Source: Nostoc paludosum FACHB-159
GTDB taxonomy: Bacteria; Cyanobacteriota; Cyanobacteriia; Cyanobacteriales; Nostocaceae
Length of the DNA stretch: 64,000 bases
Reading direction: 5' to 3'
Assembly: GCF_014698835.1 (NCBI RefSeq)
Contig: NZ_JACJTU010000005.1
Span: 1-64,000 of the forward strand
Made by a program: the position numbers and the translations under genes. Below, in pieces: positions 46,094-54,853 of this stretch (its first letter is position 1; each line of letters opens with the position of its first letter). The notes under the pieces were generated by a model. That model made no database searches. It was not told the origin of the DNA and saw only the letters and a program-made list of their open reading frames with translations.

Positions 46094-46436
46094 AAGTCGC
46101 TACTACACAAAGCTTAGCCCACAACAACTATTTAGCGAGATCCTGGTTGTAGCTCAAATGCATCGCTTACAAAGCTTATTTGTCAAAAATATTCAGTTAC
46201 CATCAGCATAGAAAATATTTCAAAAGTCATATTGAATACTCGAATCCTGTTTTTAGAGGATACAGAGGGGAAGTTGCAGTAATTCTTCTCCTACTGCTTG
46301 TGATTGGAACTTTGTAAAAAACTAGTACCAAATCAGGCTAAAATTCAGTACAAGGTAATGCAGTATTTTTTGTCAAGATTGTCATTGGTCATTTGCAAAG
46401 GACAAAAGACAAGCTAAAAATATTAAATTTTGAATT
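46094..46436. other. Intergenic region, nothing distinctive
   Basis: I see no gene, terminator or strong repeat. A GTCATTGGTCATTTGCAAAGG fragment of a common intergenic repeat lies near 46380, just before the molybdopterin oxidoreductase gene. Confidence 0.4.
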
Positions 46437-47159
46437 ATGAACTTATTTCGTGTCAAACCTCCGCAATTATCACGCCGGAAAATTTTACAAATATCTGGAG
46501 TTTCCGGCGTAAGTTTTCTTCTTGGTGGCTGTGGAACGCCAATCTTTGAAGATGTTGTGGGTAAACTTTCTGAACCACTCAATCAAAAGGTAGAAAAGCT
46601 AATATTTCAACCACAAAAGCTTGTACCAGAATTTTCTTTCAGTGAGATTGAACCAGAAGCTTTGATAGTTAATAGCTTCAGATATAATCCCATTCTTGAT
46701 TTAGAAAAGTATCGTTTAATTGTTGATGGTGAGGTTAACAATCCTCTTAACCTCAGCATGAGAGAAATTCAAAATTTGCCGCTGACTTCAATGATTATTC
46801 GCCATATTTGTGTGGAAGGTTGGGCTGCGATCGTTCAATGGGGCGGTGTACGTTTGCAAGAAATTATTGCCCTTGCTCAACCTAAGCCAAATATCCAATA
46901 TGCTTACTTTAAATCAGCTGATGGCTACTATGAAAGTTGGGATATCGCTTCAGTGTTACATCCCCAAACTTTATTAGCTTATCAAAAAAATGGTGAGGCT
47001 TTGCCAGTAGAAAATGGTGCGCCTTTGCGTTTAGCTTCACCAATTAAACTGGGTTACAAGCAAAGTAAATGGGTGACTCAAATTACACTCACTAGTTATT
47101 TATCGCCTTTTAAAGGCTACTGGGAGGATCAAGGTTACGAATGGTTTGCAGGAATTTAG
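46437..47159 (+). CDS. Molybdopterin-dependent oxidoreductase (sulfite oxidase/MsrP-like)
   Basis: A 240-residue protein with the Moco-binding fold of the sulfite oxidase family. The Cys ligand to molybdenum is C125 in IIRHICVEGWAAIVQWGGVR, and DGYYESWDI and APLRLASPIKLGYKQSKWV are the conserved C-terminal blocks. The N terminus has a Tat-like twin arginine (LSRRKILQISG) and then a lipobox (FLLGGC), suggesting export in folded form and lipid anchoring. It may reduce oxidised methionine or another S/N-oxide in the periplasm, like MsrP, but no MsrQ partner is adjacent. Confidence 0.88.
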   Translation: MNLFRVKPPQLSRRKILQISGVSGVSFLLGGCGTPIFEDVVGKLSEPLNQKVEKLIFQPQKLVPEFSFSEIEPEALIVNSFRYNPILDLEKYRLIVDGEVNNPLNLSMREIQNLPLTSMIIRHICVEGWAAIVQWGGVRLQEIIALAQPKPNIQYAYFKSADGYYESWDIASVLHPQTLLAYQKNGEALPVENGAPLRLASPIKLGYKQSKWVTQITLTSYLSPFKGYWEDQGYEWFAGI

Positions 47160-47282
47160 ATAGTTGTGAGTAGGATTAAGAACTGGGGAGTTCTGTTGAT
47201 TCTCTTTATATTTATATAGGTTATGTAGAAAAAATATTATTTCTAAAATTTCAATACCAATCCTTTTTACACTTCTAAAAAT

Positions 47283-48716
47283 ATGAATTTTTTTGATAAA
47301 TTGAATCAAAATATTTTGCAAAATCAAAGCTTACTATTTGTAGGACTCGATCCTAATCCAGAGATGATGCCTACTCGTTATCAATCTGAAGATATCATTG
47401 CTGGTTTGTGGGAGTGGTTACAATTCATTATTTCTGAAACATCTAATTTTGTTTGTGCTTATAAACCGACACTCGGCTTTTATGAAGCGCTAGGTATTCC
47501 AGGTTTAGAACTACTACACAAAACTTTAGCAGCTATTCCATGTCACATCCCAGTTATTTTAGATGCTAAACATAGTGATTTAAATACAAGTAGCATTTTT
47601 GCTCGCACTGTGTTTACAGAATGGCAAGTAGATGCAATCACTCTCAGCCCCTATACAGGACAAGATCATGTAGTACCTTTTTTGATTTATCCTGATAAAG
47701 CAGTGTTTATTTTATGCTGTACTTCTAATCCAGGGGCAGAAGCTTTACAACAGTATCCAACAAAGGAATCACCTCTTTATTTGCAGATAGTAAAAGAATC
47801 AAAAAACTGGGGTACTCCAGAACAATTGGGTTTGGAAGTGGGAACTACAAAATCTGGAGTTTTGGCTGGTATTCGAGCAGTTGCTCCTGAAAGGATTATC
47901 ATGGCGCGTAGTATTTGGGCGGGGGGAGCAAACCTGAGGCAAATTTTAGAAGCCGGCTTGAATACTAACGGTGATGGTTTGCTGATTCCTGTTCCTCAAG
48001 ATATGCTGGGAAGCTCACAATTATCTGAAGAGATTCAATCTTTACGCGCAGAAATTAATCAAATTAAAACTGAAATTATTCACGAAAACTCTACTTGTTC
48101 TGTGTGGTTCTCTGATGTTTGTTTACTAAATCAGCATCCCCAACAGGATTTGATTTTACAACTGTATGACATTGGCTGCATTATGTTTGGCAATTTTGTC
48201 CAAGCATCAGGAGCCGTATTTCCTTATTACATCGATTTACGCAAAATTATTTCTAATCCCCAAGTTTTCAATCAAGTTCTCACTGCTTATGAGGAGATTT
48301 TAAAGCATCTCAATTTTGATAGGTTAGCAGGTATTCCCTATGGTTCTTTGCCAACTGCAACTGGTTTAGCTTTACGCCTGAATTGTCCGATGATTTTTCC
48401 CCGCAAAGAGGTAAAAGCCCACGGAACTCGAAGAGTAATTGAAGGTAATTTTCATCCTGGTGAAACAGTTGTCGTAGTTGATGATATTCTCATCAGTGGC
48501 AAAAGTGTGATGGAAGGAGCAGAAAAGTTAGAATCAGCAGGATTAAATGTGAATGACATTGTAGTATTTATCGACCACGAACAAGGCGTGAAAGATAGGT
48601 TACAGCAAAATGGTTATCGCAGTTATGCGGTTTTAACTATTTCGGAAATTACCAATACTCTATATCAAGCAGGAAGAATAAATGATGAGCAGTTTTTAGC
48701 TTTTACTGAAAATTAG
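47283..48716 (+). CDS. pyrFE: Fused orotidine-5'-phosphate decarboxylase and orotate phosphoribosyltransferase
   Basis: A 477-residue bifunctional enzyme for the last two steps of UMP synthesis. Residues 1-265 are a type 2 OMP decarboxylase: FVGLDPNPEMMP, ILDAKHSDLN with catalytic D94, K96 and D99, and the phosphate site VAPERIIMARSIWAGGANL. A linker of about 20 residues leads to orotate phosphoribosyltransferase (about 285-477): GIPYGSLPTATGLAL, PRKEVKAHGTRRVIEG and the PRPP-binding VVVVDDILISGKS (D400, D401). The order is decarboxylase first, the reverse of animal UMP synthase. It stands alone 120 bases after the oxidoreductase. Confidence 0.93.
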   Translation: MNFFDKLNQNILQNQSLLFVGLDPNPEMMPTRYQSEDIIAGLWEWLQFIISETSNFVCAYKPTLGFYEALGIPGLELLHKTLAAIPCHIPVILDAKHSDLNTSSIFARTVFTEWQVDAITLSPYTGQDHVVPFLIYPDKAVFILCCTSNPGAEALQQYPTKESPLYLQIVKESKNWGTPEQLGLEVGTTKSGVLAGIRAVAPERIIMARSIWAGGANLRQILEAGLNTNGDGLLIPVPQDMLGSSQLSEEIQSLRAEINQIKTEIIHENSTCSVWFSDVCLLNQHPQQDLILQLYDIGCIMFGNFVQASGAVFPYYIDLRKIISNPQVFNQVLTAYEEILKHLNFDRLAGIPYGSLPTATGLALRLNCPMIFPRKEVKAHGTRRVIEGNFHPGETVVVVDDILISGKSVMEGAEKLESAGLNVNDIVVFIDHEQGVKDRLQQNGYRSYAVLTISEITNTLYQAGRINDEQFLAFTEN

Positions 48717-48783
48717 GATTAGAGTAACGGCTGGGTTGAGAAGATTAGGGAAAGATTTTGTCGTTTTACCAAATTGATTAAAT

Positions 48784-49884
48784 ATGAATTTTTCGCTCAA
48801 TCAACTACTTAGATGGCTAATTTTTACGCTACTATTTCCTTTAGTTTTTCTCAATTTTTGGTTAGCATCTCGGCTTTTTCAAAGTTTGCAACCTGTGGTG
48901 ACAATTCTTTTATTGGCTACTTTGCTGGCATTTATTTTAAACTTCCCTGTTTCAATTCTTCAACGGCGAGGTGTTAAACGCAGCTATGCAGTAGCTTTAG
49001 TTTTTATAACAGCATCGATAATTTTCGTAGCGATGGGTATTATTTTATTACCTATTGTGTTAGAGCAATTTAATGAGATGGCTAAAGTCCTTCCCCAATG
49101 GATTGATTCTAGCGAAGAAAAACTAGAGATTTTAAATCAGTGGTTTTCTAGCCATAAATTAAATGTAAATTTCAGACAATTATTAACACAATTTACTGAG
49201 CAGTTGCCCCATGAATTAGAGTTTATTTCAGACAAGCTTTTAAGTATTATTATTGATACGATTGATAATATATCTGAGGCATTAATTATTATAGTGCTGA
49301 CTTTTTATCTCTTGTTAGATGGGCCGAAAATCTGGGAAGGATTATTTAAGAAATTACCTGGAAATTTTGCTCAAAAAGTCAGCCAGTCTATTCAGCAAAA
49401 TTTCCAAAATTACTTGATTGGTCAAGGGACTTTGGCTTTGCTGATGGGAGTTTCAGAAACATTAATATTTTTAATTTTTCAAGTCCAGTTTGCTTTGCTA
49501 TTTGGTTTGGGGGTTGGGCTTTTGAGCTTAATTCCTTTTGGTGATGTTGTCAGTCTTGTTGTAATAACTTTAATCATCGCTTCACATAACTTCTGGCTAG
49601 CAGTGAAAGTTTTTGTGCTAGCTGTGGTAGTTGACCAGTTGATCGATCAGGCGATCGCACCTCGTCTTTTAGGCAAATTTACTGGGATTCGACCAATATG
49701 GGTATTAATTGCTTTGCTTGTCGGTACTAATATTGGTGGAGTCTTAGGTTTGTTAATCGCTGTACCTGTAGCCGGCTTTATTAAAGATGCGCTAGAGGAT
49801 TTTTCTAAACCTGCTGATTCTGAAAATTTAGTTGAAGCTGAACCGCCATCAGAATTGTTGGCAGAAGAATCAATATCGCAATGA
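48784..49884 (+). CDS. AI-2E family membrane transporter
   Basis: A 366-residue protein with about eight predicted spans and the AI-2E (PerM/TqsA) pattern: LQPVVTILLLATLLAFILNF, a large soluble segment around 95-150, and the conserved GVGLLSLIPFGDVVSLVVI and DQLIDQAIAPRLLGKFTGIRPIWVLIALL. Family members are linked to export of autoinducer-2, ions or other small solutes; the substrate here is unknown. It converges on the MCE protein gene with a 26-base gap. Confidence 0.88.
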   Translation: MNFSLNQLLRWLIFTLLFPLVFLNFWLASRLFQSLQPVVTILLLATLLAFILNFPVSILQRRGVKRSYAVALVFITASIIFVAMGIILLPIVLEQFNEMAKVLPQWIDSSEEKLEILNQWFSSHKLNVNFRQLLTQFTEQLPHELEFISDKLLSIIIDTIDNISEALIIIVLTFYLLLDGPKIWEGLFKKLPGNFAQKVSQSIQQNFQNYLIGQGTLALLMGVSETLIFLIFQVQFALLFGLGVGLLSLIPFGDVVSLVVITLIIASHNFWLAVKVFVLAVVVDQLIDQAIAPRLLGKFTGIRPIWVLIALLVGTNIGGVLGLLIAVPVAGFIKDALEDFSKPADSENLVEAEPPSELLAEESISQ

Positions 49885-49904
49885 ATAGCAATCACTATTG
49901 CTAT
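49885..49904. terminator. Short hairpin between convergent genes
   Basis: ATAGCAAT (49885-49892) and ATTGCTAT (49897-49904) are perfectly complementary with a CACT loop, directly after the AI-2E stop codon and 7 bases before the MCE gene end. ATTTGCTTATTTTT follows on the plus strand. It probably helps end both transcripts. Confidence 0.6.
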
Positions 49905-49910
49905 ATTTGC

Positions 49911-51389
49911 TTATTTTTCCGTCTTCAATTGTTCGCGTTGCTTGCCATATTCCCGCAGCTGTCTCAAAAGATTTTCTTGGGACGAGTTCGGCATAGTTTG
50001 ACTAGGAATTAATTGAGAGTTCGTAGTACTAGTTTCAAGAGTTGGAGGTTGATTAATTGCATAAACGTTAGGATTTTTCTGAGATTCTATCTCCGGTAAA
50101 GGCAACTCTAAAAGCGGTTTTTGATGCGATACTTGCTCTGGAATGACTACTGGGGTACGAACTATATTATTTGGTTTGTTCACAGCAGCTTTTACTGAAT
50201 CTAGAGTAGTAGCAACCTGCACCTGTTGTTGCATGTTTTGTGTAGAAGATACTAAACTACTAAGACCATTTACGAGTTGCCGGAGATTTTGCCGGAAAGT
50301 AGGATCGCCAGTCAATTCATCCAAATCAGATGTAATTTTTTGCGTGTTTTCAAAAGTTACCCGTGCTGAATCTAAAGTTTGTTGCAAGACTACGATATTC
50401 TTGGGATCGTTTAAAGCTTTAGAAGCATCACGTAAATTAGCTGAAGCTTGTGCTGCATTATTAGAAAGGGCTTCTAAATTGTTTAATAATTCTCCTTTAG
50501 TGAAGCGATTGACAGCTGGTGATAGGCTACTAACTGTAACACGTAATTGATTGCTGGTTTCGGTAATATTGTTCAGCGCACCAACCAGGGAAGCACGATT
50601 TGTTGTCAACAAATTATCTAGATTGGTCAACAATCGATTTGCTTGAATTGCAGTTGTACCGAATTGATCTACTGTTTCAGTCGCAGATACATTAAGTTGG
50701 TTAGTCGCCCGTTGCACTGAATTAGCAGTGGCTGAAAATGTATTTAATTGTTGTCGCAAACTTTTAGCTAAAGCTTTTAAATCTTGACTTAAATCTGTAA
50801 AACTGGTTGCTGCAACTGTAGTAGCTTCCAAAACTCCATTGACATTTTTATAAAATTTGGGATTGTTGTATACATTGGTTAGTTCAGTTGAACTGCGAAT
50901 TAGTTCATCAACACTGATGCCAACCTGACCTTTTAATCGAGAGCCATTACAAACTATCAGGCTCGGATCGCAATTTTTATCCAAAGGTTTAGCGATCGCA
51001 ACCCCAGTGGGAAGCGCTGCTTTTGGTGTAATGTCAATAATACTCTCGCTAATTAATCCGCTTTGATTAGCTTCTATCACTACATTACTGGGAATAATCA
51101 AGTCTCTTTGGACAATTTGAATCTCGACATCTATGGCATTCGCTCCTGGTTTTATTTGGGAAATATTTCCTACCTTAACGCCACGATAACGAACTTGTGT
51201 TCCCTTCTGCATTCCGCCAGCGTTAGCAAATTCGACAATAGCTTTGTATGTACCGCTAGTAGCATTTAATCTATTTATCCACAGAAAGAGTATTCCAAAT
51301 ACCCCAAGTCCTAGTAAGAGTAACAATCCCACAGAACCTTCTCTAAATGTTCGCCCAGAAGCGAAGCGGCTTGTCATGAAACCTCGCAT
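49911..51389 (-). CDS. MlaD/MCE-domain lipid-transport protein
   Basis: A 492-residue protein with one N-terminal membrane span (EGSVGLLLLLGLGVFGILFL) and an MCE domain at about 35-120 (YKAIVEFANAGGMQKGTQVR, YRGVKVGNISQIKPG, EANQSGLISESIIDITP). A long helical or coiled-coil region (LKALAKSLRQQLNTFSATAN and similar) and a low-complexity tail rich in Pro, Gln and Ser follow. Such proteins shuttle lipids between inner and outer membranes with an ABC ATPase, here encoded 175 bases upstream on the same strand. I use ATG 51389; a second in-frame ATG at 51401 overlaps the GGAGGG ribosome site. Confidence 0.9.
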   Translation of the reverse strand: MRGFMTSRFASGRTFREGSVGLLLLLGLGVFGILFLWINRLNATSGTYKAIVEFANAGGMQKGTQVRYRGVKVGNISQIKPGANAIDVEIQIVQRDLIIPSNVVIEANQSGLISESIIDITPKAALPTGVAIAKPLDKNCDPSLIVCNGSRLKGQVGISVDELIRSSTELTNVYNNPKFYKNVNGVLEATTVAATSFTDLSQDLKALAKSLRQQLNTFSATANSVQRATNQLNVSATETVDQFGTTAIQANRLLTNLDNLLTTNRASLVGALNNITETSNQLRVTVSSLSPAVNRFTKGELLNNLEALSNNAAQASANLRDASKALNDPKNIVVLQQTLDSARVTFENTQKITSDLDELTGDPTFRQNLRQLVNGLSSLVSSTQNMQQQVQVATTLDSVKAAVNKPNNIVRTPVVIPEQVSHQKPLLELPLPEIESQKNPNVYAINQPPTLETSTTNSQLIPSQTMPNSSQENLLRQLREYGKQREQLKTEK

Positions 51390-51409
51390 TTTTCCCTCCA
51401 TCCAATAAT

Positions 51410-51564
51410 TAGTTATAAGTTAAAAGTTAAGAGTAGAGATGCTATTAATAGCGTCTGTAGTTAGGATTTAGGAGTTAGAGTTATAAGTTGAATTTTACTT
51501 TTTATTTTTAACTCTTCACTCTTCACTCTCAACTCCTCACTCTCAACTCCTCACTCCTAAATTT
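51410..51564. repeat. Heptamer repeat between the MCE and ATPase genes
   Basis: GTTATAAGTTAAAAGTTAAG and GGATTTAGGAGTTAGAGTTA face tandem AACTCTTCACTCTTCACTCT, CAACTCCTCACTCTCAACTC and CTCACTCCTAAAT. The arms are complementary in heptamer units. It lies inside what is probably one operon. Confidence 0.7.
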
Positions 51565-52347
51565 TTAACCCACGACTTGAATCGGCCCTTCGACACTTCC
51601 ACTAATAAATTGTTTAATCAAAGGATGTTCTGTGCTGTATACTTCACTAACTGTACCCTGCCACTGTACTTTGCCTTCATACAGAAATATAAGTCTATCA
51701 GTTGTACGGCGTATAGTGCTATCTTGGTGGGTAACAACAGCATAAGTGCTACAGACTCCATGTGTACATTGCAAAGAGCGGATTAAATCTTCTATTACTG
51801 TTGAAGCAATGGGATCGAGTCCGGCTGTTGGTTCATCGTAGAGTAAAACTTCTGCACCTTCTTTAGGATTATCGGGGTTAGCCATAATCGCACGGGCAAA
51901 ACTGACTCGTTTTCGCATTCCCCCAGAAAGTTCTGCTGGGTAAAGGTCGCTGATTCCCGACAAGCCTACCATATCTAATTTTTCTTTTACCAAATCTCGA
52001 ATGCGCGATCGCGGTAACTTGGAATTTTGATAAAGTAAAAATCCCACATTTTCCTCCACAGTCAGCGAATCAAATAAAGCCGCCTGTTGAAACACCATAC
52101 CAATTCCAACTGACTCGCCGCCATCCTCAATCAAACCCTCTCTTCGCACTCCTTGAACATAAATTTCTCCTTCGTCAGGAGCCAGTAACCCCGCTATTAC
52201 CCGTAAAATTGTCGATTTACCAGTCCCCGATGGGCCAATAATTCCTAGCGCTTCTCCTTGGTAAATTGTCAAATCTACATTATCTAGAACTTTATGGCTG
52301 CCAAAGGACTTAGAAACACTTTTGAGTTCAATTAATGGTTCAGTCAT
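51565..52347 (-). CDS. MlaF-like ABC transporter ATPase (lipid transport)
   Basis: A 260-residue ATPase with Walker A LGIIGPSGTGKST, Q-loop GIGMVFQQAALFDSLTVEEN, signature LSGGMRKRVSFARAI and Walker B EVLLYDEPTAGLDP. The GGMRKRV signature and FDSLTVEENV are typical of the Mla/Ttg2A/TGD3 subgroup that powers MCE-protein lipid transport. It precedes the MCE gene on the minus strand. The permease (MlaE-type) is not next to them, so it must be encoded elsewhere. Confidence 0.92.
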   Translation of the reverse strand: MTEPLIELKSVSKSFGSHKVLDNVDLTIYQGEALGIIGPSGTGKSTILRVIAGLLAPDEGEIYVQGVRREGLIEDGGESVGIGMVFQQAALFDSLTVEENVGFLLYQNSKLPRSRIRDLVKEKLDMVGLSGISDLYPAELSGGMRKRVSFARAIMANPDNPKEGAEVLLYDEPTAGLDPIASTVIEDLIRSLQCTHGVCSTYAVVTHQDSTIRRTTDRLIFLYEGKVQWQGTVSEVYSTEHPLIKQFISGSVEGPIQVVG

Positions 52348-52975
52348 TGGTCATTAATCATTAGTTATTGGTCATTAGTAGAAACGCGATTAACCCTTGT
52401 CTATATATTAGTTATTAGTCATTATTCGTTAGTCATTATTTATTGGTAATTGACAAATAATAACGGACTACAAATAAATGACAAAGGATAAATTACCAAC
52501 GATTCCTTGATTTTGCAGAGTCAGCGGATTGAGCCGTAAGTCAATCCAGAATCTCAAATCGAAAATTGTCTGACAAATTACAAAGGACAAATATGCTCGA
52601 TAGTGATGTCATAGTTATTGGCAGGGGATTGTGTAGTAGGCGATCGGTATATGATTAGTATTTTAATTAGCAAACTTTATTTTTTTAGCACAATATTGAG
52701 TTAAAAGGTTTAACATCGCAAAATACCTCAATATCAGGTTGACCAAAACACCTAGTAGTTGAATGCCCCAAAGTAATTGAATGTCTCAGTGATGAGAAAC
52801 TCAGACGCTAGCTTTCTCTGGACATTAGCAAATCAATAATTCAACTGAAGCATCAAGCACAGGCTGAATGCTCGTTACCGCTAATATCACGCTTGTATAA
52901 TCAACATCTTAAGTTGGCAGGTGGCAGAAATATTCACTAACATTGGAAAAAATACTGATAAAAATCAACTTAGAG
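52348..52975. other. Intergenic region with ATTAGTCATT repeats
   Basis: Variants of ATTGGTCATTAATCATTAGT recur from 52349 to about 52450, with the complement ACAAATAATAACGG and AAATGACAAAGG later. No gene is visible in 628 bases. The right part presumably contains the threonine aldolase promoter. Confidence 0.5.
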
Positions 52976-54016
52976 ATGATGACTATCCCTTCAGAACAGT
53001 TTGCAAGTGATAATTCCTCTGGTATATGTCCGGAAGCCCTGGAATATATGATTCGGGCAAATCAGGGTAGCGTTCCCGCCTATGGAAATGATGAATGGAC
53101 TCAAAAAGCCGCAGATTATTTTCGGGAACTCTTTGAAATTGACTGTGAAATATTTTTTGCCTTTAATGGTACCGCCGCAAATTCTTTATCTTTAGCTGCA
53201 CTTTGCCAGTCATATCACAGTGTTATTTGTCATGAAACAGCACACATTGAAACAGATGAATGTGGCGCTCCGGAATTTGCCTCTAACGGTTCTAAACTGC
53301 TACTCGCTCAAGGAAAAAATGGCAAGTTAACATCACAAGCTATAGAGGCAGTTGTTACTCGGCGTAATGATATTCATTATCCCAAACCTAAAGTTATTAG
53401 TATTACACAATCAACTGAATTAGGAACCTTATATTCTATTGAAGAACTTCTGCAAATTAAAGAAGTTGCCAAAAAGTATAATTTAAAGGTTCATATGGAT
53501 GGCGCTCGTTTTGCCAATGCAGTTGCGGCGATGAATAAAAGCCCTGCTGAGATTAGTTGGAAATCTGGCGTCGATGTGTTGTGCTTCTGTGGTACTAAGA
53601 ATGGAATGGCATTAGGTGAAGCAATTATTTTCTTCAATAAAGCATTAGCAGAAGATTTTGATTATCGTTGTAAGCAAGCAGGTCAACTAGCCTCAAAAAT
53701 GCGGTTTATCTCGGCTCCTTGGTTGGGTTTATTGGAAACTGGTGCTTGGCTAAAAAATGCTAGACATGCCAACCAATGTGCTGAATATCTAGAAAATCAG
53801 CTATTAAATATAGAAGGCGTTGACTTGATGTTTCCTAGAGAAGCCAATGCAGTGTTTGTGAAATTACCCGAACAAGTTATTCATAGTTTAAAAGCCAAAA
53901 ATTGGCAATTTTATACATTTATTGGTGTGGGAGGAGCGCGTTTTGTATGTTCTTGGAATACAACTAAATCCAGAATTGATGAATTGATTGATGATATTAA
54001 GAATGCAATTGTTTAG
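52976..54016 (+). CDS. Low-specificity L-threonine aldolase-like PLP enzyme
   Basis: A roughly 346-residue fold-type I PLP enzyme of the threonine aldolase/beta-eliminating lyase family, which cleaves threonine or allo-threonine to glycine and acetaldehyde. Features are FASDNSSGICPEALEYMIRA, VPAYGNDEWTQKA, ICHETAHIETDECGAPEF, the PLP-binding HMDGARFANAV and the Schiff-base lysine in CFCGTKNGMALGEAI. The start is ambiguous: ATG at 52976 or 52979, with in-frame sequence back to TTG 52943. It is probably monocistronic. Confidence 0.9.
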   Translation: MMTIPSEQFASDNSSGICPEALEYMIRANQGSVPAYGNDEWTQKAADYFRELFEIDCEIFFAFNGTAANSLSLAALCQSYHSVICHETAHIETDECGAPEFASNGSKLLLAQGKNGKLTSQAIEAVVTRRNDIHYPKPKVISITQSTELGTLYSIEELLQIKEVAKKYNLKVHMDGARFANAVAAMNKSPAEISWKSGVDVLCFCGTKNGMALGEAIIFFNKALAEDFDYRCKQAGQLASKMRFISAPWLGLLETGAWLKNARHANQCAEYLENQLLNIEGVDLMFPREANAVFVKLPEQVIHSLKAKNWQFYTFIGVGGARFVCSWNTTKSRIDELIDDIKNAIV

Positions 54017-54067
54017 GAAAACACTAAACGATACAATAAAATGTGATGATAATTTCTGAAAACAGCA

Positions 54068-54349
54068 ATGGTTCAAGCTACGGAATATCTTTACATTGTT
54101 AGAGATAATCAGATTCTAGGTGGGGAACCGATTATCAAAGGAACTCGTACACCTGTAAGAGCAATTGTTGAAACTTGGCGTATGGGTGTCGCCCCGGAAG
54201 AAATTCCAATAGGAATGCCCCATCTGACCTTGGCGCAAGTATTTAGTGCATTGAGTTATTATAGCGATCGCCAAGAGGAAATTAATAATTACATCAAACT
54301 TAACCGAATTGCTGATGAGCTAATTGACCCATTAGTTAAAGATTTGTGA
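54068..54349 (+). CDS. DUF433 antitoxin
   Basis: A 93-residue protein with the DUF433 pattern: IVRDNQILGGEPIIKGTRTPV, RAIVETWRMGVAPEEI, and PHLTLAQVFSALSYYSDRQEE. The family is helix-turn-helix-like and typically pairs with a PIN-like toxin, which it neutralises and probably autoregulates. Here the stop overlaps the toxin start by 4 bases (GTGA), the classic toxin-antitoxin arrangement. Confidence 0.9.
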   Translation: MVQATEYLYIVRDNQILGGEPIIKGTRTPVRAIVETWRMGVAPEEIPIGMPHLTLAQVFSALSYYSDRQEEINNYIKLNRIADELIDPLVKDL

Positions 54350-54693
54350 ATAGCCTTTTTATTCGCCTGTACTTAGATGAAGATGTTAATGTTTTGGTGG
54401 CAAACTTAATCCGAGCAAGAGGCTTTGATATTATCGCAGCACGTGATGTAGCACAACTTCATGCTAGCGATGCAGAGCAACTTGCTTATGCCGTAAGTCA
54501 AACAAGAACGCTAGTTACACACAATCGAACTGATTTTGAAGAACTTGTACAGACTTACTTTGCGTCAGAACAGACACACTATGGTGTAATTTTTGCTGTT
54601 CGCCGTTCACCTCAAGAAATTGCACAAAGGTTGTTAGTTATTCTTAATCAAGTAACAGCAGAGGAAATGCAAAATCAGGTAAGATATATATAG
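54346..54693 (+). CDS. DUF5615-type PIN-like toxin
   Basis: A 115-residue PIN-like nuclease-fold protein: FIRLYLDEDVNVLVANLIRA with the first acidic pair, then FDIIAARDVAQLHASDAEQL, and LVTHNRTDFEELVQTY with the T-H-N-R-x-D motif. DUF5615 proteins are the predicted RNase toxins paired with DUF433 antitoxins. Translation starts at a GTG overlapping the antitoxin stop. It converges on cobA. Confidence 0.88.
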   Translation: MNSLFIRLYLDEDVNVLVANLIRARGFDIIAARDVAQLHASDAEQLAYAVSQTRTLVTHNRTDFEELVQTYFASEQTHYGVIFAVRRSPQEIAQRLLVILNQVTAEEMQNQVRYI

Positions 54694-54699
54694 TTTTTT

Positions 54700-54811
54700 G
54701 GGCGTTGCTGATTGAAAATATGAATTTGTCTCACGCAAAGTCGCAAAGGCGCAAAGGTACAAAGAAAAGGAAAGGTAATTTTGGCATTTCATATTCTGAT
54801 TCTGCAACGCC
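54700..54811. repeat. Inverted repeat at the toxin/cobA convergent end
   Basis: GGCGTTGC (54701-54708) and GCAACGCC (54804-54811) are perfectly complementary. Next to them ATTGAAAATATGAAT faces ATTTCATATTCTGAT, extending the arms imperfectly. A TTTTTTG run lies immediately outside each arm. CGCAAAGTCGCAAAGGCGCA tandem units fill the centre. It may terminate transcription from both sides. Confidence 0.7.
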
Positions 54812-54853
54812 GTTTTTTGTTTACTATTTAGTGCAGTAGCCTTGCACCAATCA

